This document shows positions 1-9,006 of a stretch of DNA of 64,000 nucleotides, piece after piece. The position numbers were made by a program, and so were the translations under genes. Under the pieces are notes generated by a model. That model made no database searches. It saw only the letters and a program-made list of their open reading frames with translations, and was not told where the DNA came from. Origin of the DNA: Rhodoferax sp. (GTDB lineage Bacteria > Pseudomonadota > Gammaproteobacteria > Burkholderiales > Burkholderiaceae_C); assembly GCA_008015235.1 (NCBI GenBank), contig SSFF01000004.1, positions 248,001 to 312,000 of the forward strand, in the 5' to 3' direction. The stretch's first letter is position 1, and every line of letters starts with the position of its first letter.

Positions 1-616
1 TGCTGTAGATGTGCCACTGGTTCTGCTCCTGCGGCACGGCGTAGGCGATCTGGCCTTCGAGGTAGAAGTGTTCCTGGCCGCCGACTTCGAGCGTGCCGGT
101 GAGGGTGTGCGGCGCCCGTGCCAGCGCGGCGGCCGCATCACCGCGGCGCACCGTGACGGGTGGCAGCACGTAGTTCTTCTGCGCCAGTGCGTCCTGTACG
201 GTCAGCACGGCGGGCAGGGGGGTAATGTCGAGCTGCACCTTGCGGGCTGCGCGGCGTGCCTGCATCACACTGTTCGCCACCACCAGGCCGATGACCTGAC
301 CGATGTGCTGCACGGTGTCGATGGCAAACACGGGCTCGTCGCCTGCAAATGCGGCCAGCATGGGGTCGCCGGGAATGTCCTGGGAGAGCACCACACCGCG
401 TACGCCGGGCAGTGCCAGCGCCGCACGGGTATCGACCCCGCGCAGCCTGCCATGGGCCACGGTGGACAGGATGGGGGCGGCGAACAAGGTGCCGCGGATC
501 TCGGGCAGGTCGTCGATGTAGTGCACGGCACCGGCCACCTGGGCCAGCGCGCTTTCGTGCATGCGGGTGGTGCCAGCTGCCGGAGGAGCGCTGTGGACAG
601 TGGAGCTGTTTTTCAT
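1..616 (-). CDS. xdhB: Xanthine dehydrogenase molybdenum-binding subunit XdhB (5' part, runs off the window)
   Basis: The reverse strand from 616 reads MKNSSTVHSAPPAAG...RMHESALAQVAGAVHYIDDLPE and stays open to the window edge, so only about 205 N-terminal residues are present. The ATG overlaps the xdhA stop (ATGA), which indicates translational coupling. The N-terminal domain (GTLFAAPILSTVAHGRLRGVD, then a segment around DEPVFAIDTVQHIGQVIGLVVA) matches the aldehyde oxidase/xanthine dehydrogenase a/b hammerhead domain. The molybdopterin-binding part lies outside the window. The protein oxidises hypoxanthine and xanthine to urate together with XdhA. The ORF track lists only shadows here because the gene is open at the edge. 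Confidence 0.9.
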   Translation of the reverse strand, partial: MKNSSTVHSAPPAAGTTRMHESALAQVAGAVHYIDDLPEIRGTLFAAPILSTVAHGRLRGVDTRAALALPGVRGVVLSQDIPGDPMLAAFAGDEPVFAIDTVQHIGQVIGLVVANSVMQARRAARKVQLDITPLPAVLTVQDALAQKNYVLPPVTVRRGDAAAALARAPHTLTGTLEVGGQEHFYLEGQIAYAVPQEQNQWHIYS

Positions 617-2100
617 GCTGCTGCTCCTTGTGCCGTGAGCCGGCGCACGTCGATCTCTTGCTGGCCTTGCGTTTCGAGCCAGAAGCGTTGCAGCAGGTTG
701 CCCAGTACGGTGCGGCGGTAGTCGCCGGAGGCACGCATGTCGGAAATGGGGCTGAATTCGTTGCGCAAGGCTTGTTGTGCACGCTGGACGGTTTGCGCGT
801 TCCAGGGCTGGCCACGCAATGCAGCTTCCGTCTGCACGGCCCGTGCAGGCGTGGCGGCGACACCGCCTGCGCCAATGCTGGCGCGCTGCACCACGCCGTT
901 TGCAATGTGCAGGCTCACCACCAGGCACACGGCCGAAATGTCGTCCTCAAAGCGCTTGGAAATCTTGTAGGCCCTGGTGAACTCCGTGGTAGTGGGGCGT
1001 GGCACCTTGATCCAGGCCAGCACTTCACTGGGCTGCAATATGTTCTGGCGGTAGCCGGTATAGAGCTGCTCCAGCGGCAGTTCGCGGTGGTGGATTTGGT
1101 CTTTCTCCCAGTGCATGAGCACAATATTCGCGCCCAGCGCGATCAGCAGCGGCATGGAGTCGCCAATGGGCGAGCCGTTGGCGACGTTGCCGCCCAGGGT
1201 GCCGGCATTGCGCACCGGCTGCCCGGCAAAGCGGTGGGCAAAGTCGGCCAACTGGGGCCGGTCCGCCACCAAGGCAGCAAAGGCGTCGGTGAGAGTGACC
1301 GCTGCGCCAATGGCAATGTGGTGCGGGTACTGTTCCACCCGCTGCAGTTCGGCCACGCGGGTCAGGTCAATGATGTGGCCGAACTCCCGGTGCTGCTTGG
1401 TGATCCACAGCCCCACATCGGTGCATCCGGCCACCAGCTGGGCCAGTGGGTGTTGTGCGCGCGCCTGCAGCAGCGCAGCCAGGTTTTCGGGTGTTTTATA
1501 GGCCAAATCGGCATCCATCCCGCGTGGATATTGCGCAAGCAGCTCCAGTTTTGATAGCGTATCAGCCTCATCGACGGCCACCTTGGGCAACTTCTGCATG
1601 GCCTCGGCGGCGTCCAGAATCGGCCGGTAGCCGGTGCAGCGGCACAGGTTGCCCGACAGCGCCTGCGAGGCCTGTTCGCGTGATACCGCCTGGCCGTGCA
1701 CGGTGTGGTTCTGGTACAGGCCAAAGAGGCTCATCACAAAGCCGGGCGTGCAGAAACCGCACTGCGAGCCGTGGCACTCGGCCAGGGCCTGTTGAGCGGG
1801 ATGGAGTTTTCCATCCTGTTGCACCAAATCTTCTGTCGTCCACAGTGCCTTGCCATTGGCTGCGTGGGCTGGCTGGATGCAGCTGTTGACCGCGCGGTAC
1901 TGCAGCTTGCCGTCTTTCTCTTGCCCCAGCACCACGGTGCAGGCGCCGCAGTCGCCTTCACCACAGCCTTCCTTGGTGCCACAGCTGTGCAGGTCTTCGC
2001 GCAGTACTTCGAGCAGGGTGCGCTCGGGCGGCACGTTGTGCAACGTGAGGACTTCACCGCGTCGCAGGATTCGCAGGGGAGGATTTTTCATGGCGCTCAT
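613..2100 (-). CDS. xdhA: Xanthine dehydrogenase small subunit XdhA (2Fe-2S and FAD)
   Basis: This 495-residue protein is the iron-sulfur/flavin subunit of xanthine dehydrogenase. Plant-type 2Fe-2S ligands are seen at C40/C46/C51/C54 (CGTKEGCGEGDCGAC). The second cluster uses C114/C117 (SQCGFCTPG) and C153/C155 (GNLCRCTGYRP). An FAD-binding domain follows from about residue 195, with RNAGTLGGNVANGSPIGDSMP typical of the CO-dehydrogenase flavoprotein fold. The start could be Met1 or Met4 (MKNPPLRIL). It is divergent from the LysR gene and coupled to xdhB. A dispersed repeat lies in the linker between the Fe-S and FAD halves, encoding about residues 180-195. Confidence 0.95.
   Translation of the reverse strand: MSAMKNPPLRILRRGEVLTLHNVPPERTLLEVLREDLHSCGTKEGCGEGDCGACTVVLGQEKDGKLQYRAVNSCIQPAHAANGKALWTTEDLVQQDGKLHPAQQALAECHGSQCGFCTPGFVMSLFGLYQNHTVHGQAVSREQASQALSGNLCRCTGYRPILDAAEAMQKLPKVAVDEADTLSKLELLAQYPRGMDADLAYKTPENLAALLQARAQHPLAQLVAGCTDVGLWITKQHREFGHIIDLTRVAELQRVEQYPHHIAIGAAVTLTDAFAALVADRPQLADFAHRFAGQPVRNAGTLGGNVANGSPIGDSMPLLIALGANIVLMHWEKDQIHHRELPLEQLYTGYRQNILQPSEVLAWIKVPRPTTTEFTRAYKISKRFEDDISAVCLVVSLHIANGVVQRASIGAGGVAATPARAVQTEAALRGQPWNAQTVQRAQQALRNEFSPISDMRASGDYRRTVLGNLLQRFWLETQGQQEIDVRRLTAQGAAA
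1519..1557. repeat. Dispersed hairpin repeat, copy in xdhA
   Basis: CCCGCGTGGATATTGCGCAAGCAGCTCCAGTTTTGATAGC. It is nearly identical in its first 26 bases to the copy at 62,036 and is carried in frame in the xdhA linker. Confidence 0.6.
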
Positions 2101-2128
2101 TACTCAAGGGTATGTCGTGATGCCCGTT

Positions 2129-2157
2129 TTGACCATACGCTTTAGCATATGGGATAA
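2129..2157 (+). promoter_or_regulatory. Candidate promoter of the LysR/importer operon
   Basis: TTGACC, a 17-bp spacer and GGATAA lie in the 71-bp gap between the divergent xdhA and LysR starts. The -35 is good and the -10 is weak. GTATG and CATAC half-sites (near 2110 and 2134) surround it and could be LysR contacts. This is a pattern call only. Confidence 0.35.
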
Positions 2158-2171
2158 ATCCATTCGACGGT

Positions 2172-3107
2172 ATGACAGACCTGACCCAATTCGACAAGAT
2201 AGACCTCCATTTGATAAGGGTCTTGCACACCGTGTTGACTGAGCGCAACGTATCGAGGGCCGCTGTCCGACTGGGAATGCACCAGCCGGCCGTGAGTGCT
2301 GCGCTCAAGCGCCTGCGTGACTACGCGGGCGACCCGCTTCTGGTGCGCAGCGGCTCCGGCATGGTGCCCACGGTGGCAGGTCTGCGCATGGTGGAGCCGG
2401 CTGCCAATATCCTGCGCGACGCCCAGCGCTTGTTTTCCGATGCCCGCGAGTTCTCGCCCAGCAACAGCCGTGCCGTGTTCCGCATTGCCGCCAGTGACTA
2501 CCTGGACCCTCAGTTCCTGCCGCGGCTGGTGCAAGAAGTGAAAGAACAAGCGCCGCTGTCGGAAATTGAAATCCACCCGCTCAATGCCGCCACCGACTAC
2601 CAGCAGCAATTGGCCCGGGGCGACGTGGACGTGGTGGTGGGCAACTGGCTGACCCCGCCGCTGGACCTGCACCTGGGCAAACTTTTTTCCGACGAAGTGG
2701 TGTGTCTGGTGGCCAACAAGCACCCGGCATTGCGCCGTGGCTGGGACGAGGCAGCCTGGCTGGAGGCGGACCACATTGCTCCAACTGCCACCCACCCCGG
2801 TGCCCGCGGCGTCATCGACGAGCACCTGACCAATCTGGGCCTGCGCCGCCACATCGTGGCGCGCTGCCCACACTTTGGCCTGATTCCGGGCATGGTGGCA
2901 TCGACCTTGCTTGTGTTGACCACCGGGCGCCAGTATTGCGAGCGATTTGTGGACCAGTTGCCGGTGCAGATCGTCCCGTGTCCGGTACAGTTCCCCCCTT
3001 TGGTGTATTACCAGCTGTGGCATGAGCGTTCGCACACGTCGGCATCGAGCCGCTGGTTGCGCGAGCGCATCAAGTCGGTAGCGGCCACTTTGAAAAACAA
3101 ACCCTAG
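2172..3107 (+). CDS. LysR-family transcriptional regulator, probably of purine uptake and degradation
   Basis: This 311-residue protein has the LysR winged helix-turn-helix at about residues 10-65 (LIRVLHTVLTERNVSRAAVRLGMHQPAVSAALKRLRDYAGDPLLVRSG). A periplasmic-binding-like effector domain follows from about residue 90. It is transcribed divergently from xdhAB and lies 8 bp upstream of the ABC importer, so it probably controls one or both. The effector cannot be read from the sequence; a purine or urate-pathway intermediate is a guess from context. Confidence 0.85.
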   Translation: MTDLTQFDKIDLHLIRVLHTVLTERNVSRAAVRLGMHQPAVSAALKRLRDYAGDPLLVRSGSGMVPTVAGLRMVEPAANILRDAQRLFSDAREFSPSNSRAVFRIAASDYLDPQFLPRLVQEVKEQAPLSEIEIHPLNAATDYQQQLARGDVDVVVGNWLTPPLDLHLGKLFSDEVVCLVANKHPALRRGWDEAAWLEADHIAPTATHPGARGVIDEHLTNLGLRRHIVARCPHFGLIPGMVASTLLVLTTGRQYCERFVDQLPVQIVPCPVQFPPLVYYQLWHERSHTSASSRWLRERIKSVAATLKNKP

Positions 3108-3115
3108 ACATTCCC

Positions 3116-4663
3116 ATGTCCCATCCCCACCCGCGACTTCAACTCACCGGCATCACCAAGGCCTATCCCAGTGTGGTGGCCAACAGCGATGTCTCGCTGA
3201 CCGTGCAAGCGGGCGAAATCCATGCTGTGCTGGGTGAAAACGGTGCCGGCAAGTCCACGTTGATGAAAATCATCTATGGCTCGGTCAAGCCCGATGCCGG
3301 CGAGATGCGCATCAACGGCCAGCCCATCGTCATCCGCAACCCCAACGATGCCCGCGCCAACGGTATCAGCATGGTGTTCCAGCACTTCAACCTGTTCGAG
3401 ACCATGACCGTGGCCGAGAACGTGTGGCTGGGGCTCATGCGCACCAGTTTGGACCAGGTCAGCGCCGCGATTTTGGCCAAGGCCAATGAATACGGCCTGG
3501 ACATCGACCCGAACCGCCCGGTGCATACCCTCAGCGTGGGTGAGATGCAGCGCGTGGAAATCATCCGTGCCTTGCTGACGCGCCCCGAACTGCTGATCCT
3601 CGACGAGCCGACTTCGGTGCTGACACCGCAGGCGGTCGAGAAGCTGTTTGTGGTGCTAAAGCAGTTGGCCAGCGAAGGCTGCTCCATTTTGTACATCAGC
3701 CACAAGCTCGACGAAATCCGCGAACTCTGTACCGCCTGCACGGTGTTGCGTGGCGGCAAGGTGACTGGCGTTTGCAACCCGCAGCAGGAAAGCAACGCCT
3801 CGCTTTCGCGCCTGATGATAGGTGCCGAACCCCCGCAACTGGTGCACCGGCCGCAGACGCCCGGCGCACCGGTATTGCAGGTGAAGGGGCTGACGCTGGA
3901 AAAGGAAGACCAGTTTGGTGTCGACCTGAATGCGATTGGTTTCGAGGTGCGTGCCGGTGAAGTGGTAGGTATCGCTGGCGTTTCGGGCAATGGTCAGAAA
4001 GAATTGCTGTATGCCCTTTCCGGTGAAGACTGCCGTGCACCGGCGGACAGTGTGCAGATCGGCGCGACCGATGTAGCACGCTTGAATCCGGCACAGCGGC
4101 GTCGCCTGGGTTTGCACTTCGTGCCCGAAGAGCGCTTGGGTCGCGGTGCGGTGCCTACGTTGAGTCTGGCCCAGAACCTGCTGTTGACGCGCACCGAGTC
4201 CATTACCGCGCCAAAGTTCGCCGGGGGCTGGATCAAGGTGCGTGCACTGGAGGCACATGCCGCGCGGCTGATCCAGTCGTTCAATGTCAAGGCAGGCGGT
4301 CCGCAGTCGGCAGCCAAATCCTTGTCCGGTGGCAATCTGCAGAAATTCATTGTCGGGCGCGAGATCGACGCGAAGCCCAGCCTGTTCATCGTGTCGCAGC
4401 CGACCTGGGGGGTCGATGTAGGCGCTGCGGCCCAGATTCGCGGTGAAATTCTGGCCTTGCGCGATGCCGGTTGTGCCGTGCTGGTGGTGAGCGAGGAACT
4501 CGATGAGTTGTTTGAAATCAGTGACCGCATGCATGTGATTGCAGGTGGGCGACTGTCGCCTTCGCTGCCCATAGGAGAAGCCACAGTGGAAAAAATCGGT
4601 ATCTGGATGAGTGGCTTGTGGGATGGGGCCAAGACCAACGCGGCGGAGGTGGCGCATGCTTAA
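3116..4663 (+). CDS. ABC importer ATPase, two fused nucleotide-binding domains (BMP/nucleoside type)
   Basis: This 515-residue protein carries two ABC domains like ribose and BMP-type nucleoside importers. The first has Walker A GENGAGKST (residues 40-48), signature LSVGEMQRVEIIRALL and Walker B LLILDEPTS. The second has a degenerate Walker A (GVSGNGQKELL), signature LSGGNLQKFIVGREI and a substituted Walker B region (LFIVSQPTWGVDV). One competent and one degenerate site is usual for the family. It is followed by two permeases and a BMP lipoprotein. The 3' end overlaps the first permease by 8 bp. The substrate is probably purine nucleosides or bases, judging from neighbouring deaminases and xdh. 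Confidence 0.92.
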   Translation: MSHPHPRLQLTGITKAYPSVVANSDVSLTVQAGEIHAVLGENGAGKSTLMKIIYGSVKPDAGEMRINGQPIVIRNPNDARANGISMVFQHFNLFETMTVAENVWLGLMRTSLDQVSAAILAKANEYGLDIDPNRPVHTLSVGEMQRVEIIRALLTRPELLILDEPTSVLTPQAVEKLFVVLKQLASEGCSILYISHKLDEIRELCTACTVLRGGKVTGVCNPQQESNASLSRLMIGAEPPQLVHRPQTPGAPVLQVKGLTLEKEDQFGVDLNAIGFEVRAGEVVGIAGVSGNGQKELLYALSGEDCRAPADSVQIGATDVARLNPAQRRRLGLHFVPEERLGRGAVPTLSLAQNLLLTRTESITAPKFAGGWIKVRALEAHAARLIQSFNVKAGGPQSAAKSLSGGNLQKFIVGREIDAKPSLFIVSQPTWGVDVGAAAQIRGEILALRDAGCAVLVVSEELDELFEISDRMHVIAGGRLSPSLPIGEATVEKIGIWMSGLWDGAKTNAAEVAHA

Positions 4664-5714
4664 GCTGGAAACACGTCCCCAGCCCTCCAGTTTCTGGAGT
4701 TACGCCTCACCGGTGCTGGCACTGCTGTTGACGGTCGTCATCGGCATCCTCCTCTTCGCCGCCTTGGGCAAGGACCCGGTGCGCGGCTTGCAGGTCTTTT
4801 TCTGGGAGCCCATCAAGTCTGGCTATGCCCTGAGCGAGCTGGTGGTCAAGGCCACGCCATTGCTGCTGATTGCCCTGGGGCTGGCTGTGTGCTTTCGCTC
4901 CAATGTGTGGAACATTGGTGCCGAAGGGCAGTACATCATGGGTGCCATAGCCGCCAGCGGCGTAGCGTTGATGGCATCGCCTTCGACAGGGGGCTGGATT
5001 GTGTTGGCCATCCTGTTGGCTGGCGTGCTCGGTGGCATGGTCTGGTCGGGTCTGACAGCCCTGTTGCGCGACAAGTTCAACGCCAACGAGATTCTGGTGA
5101 GTCTGATGCTGGTCTATGTGGCCGTGCAGGTGCTGCAGTTTCTGGTGTTCGGTCCCTGGAAAGACCCCCATGGCTACAACTTTCCACAGACCAAGACTTT
5201 CGATGCCATTACCCGCATCCCACGTCTGATGGACGGCTCGCGCCTTAATATCGGGGTGCTGCTTGCGCTGCTGGGCGTGGCCGGTTTCTGGGTGTTCCTG
5301 TTCCGTACCCGTGCTGGTTTTGCGTTGCAGGTGGGGGGGCTGGCACCGCAGGCGTCCCGCTATGCCGGTTTCTCTTCCCGTAAGGCGCTGTGGACGGCCT
5401 TGCTGGTGTCCGGGGCGATGGCTGGACTGGCAGGTGCTTTGGAAGTGGCCGGTCCCATTGGCCAGCTGACTCCGTATGTGCCCGCTGGGTATGGTTTTGC
5501 CGCCATCATCGTGGCTTTTGTTGGCCGTCTGCACCCGGTGGGTATGGTGTTTTCGGCGGTGCTGATGAGCATGTTCTACATCGGTGGTGAGCTGGCCCAG
5601 TCGCGTCTGGGTCTGCCCAAGTCGCTCACGGGCGTGTTCCAGGGCTTGCTGTTGTTCAGCCTGCTGGCATGCGACACCCTGGTCAATTACCGCCTGCGCT
5701 GGAAGCGCGCCTGA
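4656..5714 (+). CDS. ABC importer permease 1 (BMP/nucleoside type)
   Basis: This 352-residue polytopic membrane protein belongs to the BPD_transp_2 family of ribose/nucleoside permeases. I choose ATG 4656 (MLKLETRPQPSS), which has a GGAGGT Shine-Dalgarno just upstream, over the upstream in-frame start at 4611 listed in the ORF track. The first hydrophobic segment is PVLALLLTVVIGILLFAALG. The family-like NVWNIGAEGQYIMGAIAASG stretch follows at about residues 80-100. It pairs with the next gene to form the transmembrane channel. Confidence 0.9.
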   Translation: MLKLETRPQPSSFWSYASPVLALLLTVVIGILLFAALGKDPVRGLQVFFWEPIKSGYALSELVVKATPLLLIALGLAVCFRSNVWNIGAEGQYIMGAIAASGVALMASPSTGGWIVLAILLAGVLGGMVWSGLTALLRDKFNANEILVSLMLVYVAVQVLQFLVFGPWKDPHGYNFPQTKTFDAITRIPRLMDGSRLNIGVLLALLGVAGFWVFLFRTRAGFALQVGGLAPQASRYAGFSSRKALWTALLVSGAMAGLAGALEVAGPIGQLTPYVPAGYGFAAIIVAFVGRLHPVGMVFSAVLMSMFYIGGELAQSRLGLPKSLTGVFQGLLLFSLLACDTLVNYRLRWKRA

Positions 5715-5726
5715 GGAGATCGGAAT

Positions 5727-6647
5727 ATGGAATCGTATGCTTTGCTGATTGCCGCCACACTCAACGCCGGCACAGTGTTGGCGATAGCGGCGCTGGGCCT
5801 GTTGATTAACGAGAAGGCCGGGGTCGTCAACCTGGGGGCTGAGGGCATGATGCTGTGCGCCGCCATTGCCGGATTCGCTACCGTGGTGCACACCGGCAGT
5901 GATGTGCTCGGTTTTGGTGCCGGCATGGTGGTGGGTGCGTTGATGGCGGCCATTTTCGGAGGGCTGGTGATTTGGCTGAATACCAACCAGTACGCGACCG
6001 GGTTGGCTTTGAGTCTGTTCGGTGCAGGATTTTCGGCATTTGCCGGAATTGCCTACGTGCAGGAAAAGATTCCGGAGCGCGAGAGCTTTGCTGTCCCGTT
6101 CCTGGCGGATATCCCCTTGGTTGGCCCGGCCTTGTTCAAACACCACCCGTTGGTGTACCTCACGGTGTTTTTCGCCATCGGGCTGATCTGGTTTCTTTAC
6201 AAGACACGTTCTGGTCTGATCCTGCGCAGCGTCGGTGAAAGCCCTGAATCGGCCCATGGTCTGGGCTACCCGGTGCGCAAGATCCGGTTGGGCGCTGTGA
6301 TGGCGGGTGGTGCACTGTGCGGGCTGGCGGGCGCGTACATATCGGTGATCTACACGCCTTTGTGGGTTGAGGGCATTGTGGCGGGCAAGGGCTGGATTGC
6401 TTTGGCACTGACCACGTTTGCCACCTGGCGACCGGCACGGGTATTGCTTGGTGCCTACTTGTTTGGTGGCGTGACCATGCTGCAGTTCCATCTGCAGGGC
6501 GCGGGTGTCGAGTTGCCCAGCCAGTTCCTGAGCATGCTGCCTTACCTTGCCACGATTGTGGTTCTGGCTTTGATCTCGCGCAATCCACGCTGGATTCGTA
6601 TTAATATGCCAGCTGCAATTGGGAAGCCCTTTTATCCTGGTTCTTGA
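5727..6647 (+). CDS. ABC importer permease 2 (BMP/nucleoside type)
   Basis: This 306-residue membrane protein has many hydrophobic helices and the motif EKAGVVNLGAEGMMLCAAIAG near residues 28-50, which is characteristic of the second permease of nucleoside ABC importers. It starts 12 bp after permease 1 and has a GAGGAGAT ribosome-binding site. Together with the previous gene it forms the heterodimeric channel. Confidence 0.9.
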   Translation: MESYALLIAATLNAGTVLAIAALGLLINEKAGVVNLGAEGMMLCAAIAGFATVVHTGSDVLGFGAGMVVGALMAAIFGGLVIWLNTNQYATGLALSLFGAGFSAFAGIAYVQEKIPERESFAVPFLADIPLVGPALFKHHPLVYLTVFFAIGLIWFLYKTRSGLILRSVGESPESAHGLGYPVRKIRLGAVMAGGALCGLAGAYISVIYTPLWVEGIVAGKGWIALALTTFATWRPARVLLGAYLFGGVTMLQFHLQGAGVELPSQFLSMLPYLATIVVLALISRNPRWIRINMPAAIGKPFYPGS

Positions 6648-6684
6648 ACCAGTTCATTCCATTTTTTAACAGTGAGGATTTGAC

Positions 6685-7836
6685 ATGACAGACATGCAGA
6701 AGCGTTCTCTTCTCAAGCTGGCCGCCGTGGCCGCTGCCGCCAGCGCGGCTTTGGTTGGGTGTGGCAAGAAGGAAGAGCCCGTCGCAGCTCCAGCACCGGC
6801 TCCTGTTGCTTCGGCACCTGCCAAGCCCGAGCCCCTGAAGATCGCGTTTGCCTATGTCGGTCCTGTGGGTGACGGTGGCTGGACGTTCGCGCACGACAAT
6901 GGCCGCAAGGCACTGGAGAAGGAGTTGGGCGACAAGATCGTCACCAGCTTCGTGGAAAACGTGCCCGAATCGGCCGACGCCGAGCGTGTGATCCGCGACA
7001 TGGCCGGGCAGGGCAACAAGCTCATTTTCGGTACTACATTCGGTTACATGGAGCCCATGCTGAAGGTTGCTGCTGACAATCCCAACGTGAACTTCCAGCA
7101 CGCCGCCGGCTACAAGACAGCCGCCAACATGAGCACCTACGACAGCCGTACCTACGAGGGTGCGTACATGGCGGGTGTCATCGCCGGCAAGATGACCAAG
7201 TCCAACACCCTGGGTGTGGTGGCCTCGGTGCCGATTCCTGAAGTGATCCGCAACATCAACAGCTTCACCCTGGGCGCCCAAAGCAGCAACCCCAAGGTCA
7301 AGACCAAGGTGGTATGGGTCAATGAGTGGTTCAATCCTCCCAAGGAAACCGAAGCCGCGACCAGCCTGATCAATGGTGGTGCCGACGTGTTGTTCCAGAA
7401 CACCGACTCTCCGGCAGTGCTCAAGACTGCGCAGGACAAGGGCAAGCGCGCCTTCGGTTGGGACTCTGACATGACCGCCTATGGTCCCAAGGCCCACTTG
7501 GCATCCGCCATCATCAATTGGGGCCCTTACTACATCAAGGCCACCAAGGACGTGCTGGAAGGCAAGAAAGAATCGACCCAGACCTGGTGGGGTGTGAAGG
7601 AAGGTGCGATTGATATCGTGTCCATCGCCGAAGACGTACCTGCTGAAACCAAGGCCAAAGTGGAAGAAGTCAAGGCCGGCTTGAAAGACGGCAGTTTTGT
7701 CATCTGGAAAGGCCCCATTGTCGACAACACCGGCAAGGAGCAGCTCAAGAAGGACGAAGTGGCCGATGACAAGCTCCTCGGTGGGCTGAACTTCTACGTC
7801 AAGGGCGTGGAAGGCAAGATTCCCGGAGCCAAGTAA
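6685..7836 (+). CDS. BMP-family substrate-binding lipoprotein
   Basis: This 383-residue protein starts with a lipoprotein signal peptide: charged MTDMQKRS, a hydrophobic alanine-rich core and lipobox LVGC at about residues 24-27, followed by a charged and proline/alanine-rich linker. The mature domain (KIAFAYVGPVGDGGWTFAHDNGRKALEKELG) is the BmpA/PnrA purine-nucleoside-binding fold. It would capture nucleosides or related purines in the periplasm and feed the three upstream importer proteins. A strong terminator follows 17 bp after the stop. Confidence 0.92.
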   Translation: MTDMQKRSLLKLAAVAAAASAALVGCGKKEEPVAAPAPAPVASAPAKPEPLKIAFAYVGPVGDGGWTFAHDNGRKALEKELGDKIVTSFVENVPESADAERVIRDMAGQGNKLIFGTTFGYMEPMLKVAADNPNVNFQHAAGYKTAANMSTYDSRTYEGAYMAGVIAGKMTKSNTLGVVASVPIPEVIRNINSFTLGAQSSNPKVKTKVVWVNEWFNPPKETEAATSLINGGADVLFQNTDSPAVLKTAQDKGKRAFGWDSDMTAYGPKAHLASAIINWGPYYIKATKDVLEGKKESTQTWWGVKEGAIDIVSIAEDVPAETKAKVEEVKAGLKDGSFVIWKGPIVDNTGKEQLKKDEVADDKLLGGLNFYVKGVEGKIPGAK

Positions 7837-7853
7837 GCCCCTGCGCGCATCCC

Positions 7854-7879
7854 AAGGCCGCTAGCAAGCGGCCTTTTTT
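7854..7879 (+). terminator. Rho-independent terminator after the importer operon
   Basis: AAGGCCGCT, loop AGCA, AGCGGCC, then six T. It lies between the BMP lipoprotein and adenosine deaminase genes. The add gene starts only 13 bp later, so some read-through may occur. Confidence 0.85.
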
Positions 7880-7891
7880 CTGGAGTATTTC

Positions 7892-8935
7892 ATGCTGTAC
7901 CGCACCATTGACCCCGACAGTCTTCCGGAGCTGCTGTGCAAGATGCCCAAGGCGGAGTTGCACATGCACATTGAAGGTTCGCTGGAGCCGGAGTTGATGT
8001 TTGCCCTTGCTGAGCGCAATGGCGTGGCCATGAAATACCCCTCCGTTGAGGCACTACGCAGTGCCTACGAGTTCGACAACCTGCAGAGCTTTCTGGACAT
8101 TTACCACGAAGGCACGCTGGTGCTCAAGACCGAGCAGGACTTCTACGACATGACCTGTGCCTACCTGGCGCGGGCGCAGGCCGACAATGTGCTGCACACG
8201 GAGATTTTTTTCGATACCCAAACGCACACCGGGCATGGGCTCAGTGCGCAAACGGTAGTCGATGGCCTGTACCGCGCCTGCCAGGATGCCCCGGAAAAGT
8301 ACGGCATCACGGCCTCGTTGGTTTTGTGTTTCCTGCGCCATCTGAGCGAAGAGGAAGCCTTTGCCTGTTTGGAAGAAGTTTTGCCATTCCGCGAAAAGAT
8401 CGTGGGCATTGGCCTTGCTTCCAGCGAAGTCGGGCATCCGCCGGAGAAGTTTGCCCGGGTGTTTGCGCGTGCACGTGAATTGGGTTTCCGCTTGGTGGCC
8501 CATGCGGGTGAAGAAGCTGGTCCCGACTACATCTACAGTGCATTGGACATATTGAAGGTAGAGCGCATCGACCATGGAGTGCAGGCGATGCGCGATCCCG
8601 AGCTCATCAAACGGCTGGCGCATGAGCGTATACCCTTGACGGTGTGTCCCTTGTCGAACCTGAAGCTGAAAGTGTTTTCCGACCTGCAGCAGCACTGCCT
8701 GAAGGATTTGCTCGATGCGGGGGTGGTTGCAACGGTGAACTCGGACGATCCTGCCTACTTTGGCGGCTATATCAATACCAATTTCACACAGACTTTTGCT
8801 GCACTGGGCATGAATGCCACTCATGCCTACCAGCTTGCACGCAACAGCTTCGATGCCAGTTTCATCGATGTCTCGCAGAAGAGACGATATATTGAGAAAT
8901 TGGATGCGGTGTTTGAGTCCTTTTACCGACCTTGA
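7892..8935 (+). CDS. add: Adenosine deaminase
   Basis: This 347-residue amidohydrolase converts adenosine (or adenine in some members) to inosine (or hypoxanthine). Zinc ligands are visible in HMHIEGS (H24, H26), in VAHAGEEAGP (His plus the catalytic Glu region), in RIDHGVQ and in the NSDDPAYFGG aspartates. It lies downstream of the purine importer. The product would feed xanthine dehydrogenase. Some betaproteobacterial members of this family are adenine deaminases, and the sequence alone does not settle which. Confidence 0.9.
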   Translation: MLYRTIDPDSLPELLCKMPKAELHMHIEGSLEPELMFALAERNGVAMKYPSVEALRSAYEFDNLQSFLDIYHEGTLVLKTEQDFYDMTCAYLARAQADNVLHTEIFFDTQTHTGHGLSAQTVVDGLYRACQDAPEKYGITASLVLCFLRHLSEEEAFACLEEVLPFREKIVGIGLASSEVGHPPEKFARVFARARELGFRLVAHAGEEAGPDYIYSALDILKVERIDHGVQAMRDPELIKRLAHERIPLTVCPLSNLKLKVFSDLQQHCLKDLLDAGVVATVNSDDPAYFGGYINTNFTQTFAALGMNATHAYQLARNSFDASFIDVSQKRRYIEKLDAVFESFYRP

Positions 8936-8961
8936 GGGGGGCTTTGGCCACCCCCTTTGAC
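8934..8961 (+). terminator. Candidate terminator after add
   Basis: AGGGGG and CCCCCT arms with a short loop (GCTTTGGCCA) follow the add stop directly, with only a short T run (TTTGA). The stem is good and the tail weak. Confidence 0.45.
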
Positions 8962-9006
8962 CGTGCATGTCAAACAGTCAGTTCGTACTCATAAACAGGA
9001 GAAAAA

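Noticed and set aside
349-1554. Plus-strand ORF of 401 aa
   Set aside because: Antisense shadow of xdhA/xdhB, whose minus-strand frames carry clear Fe-S and FAD motifs.
4707-6491. Minus-strand ORF of 594 aa
   Set aside because: Gln/His-rich antisense of the two permease genes; no protein-like motifs.
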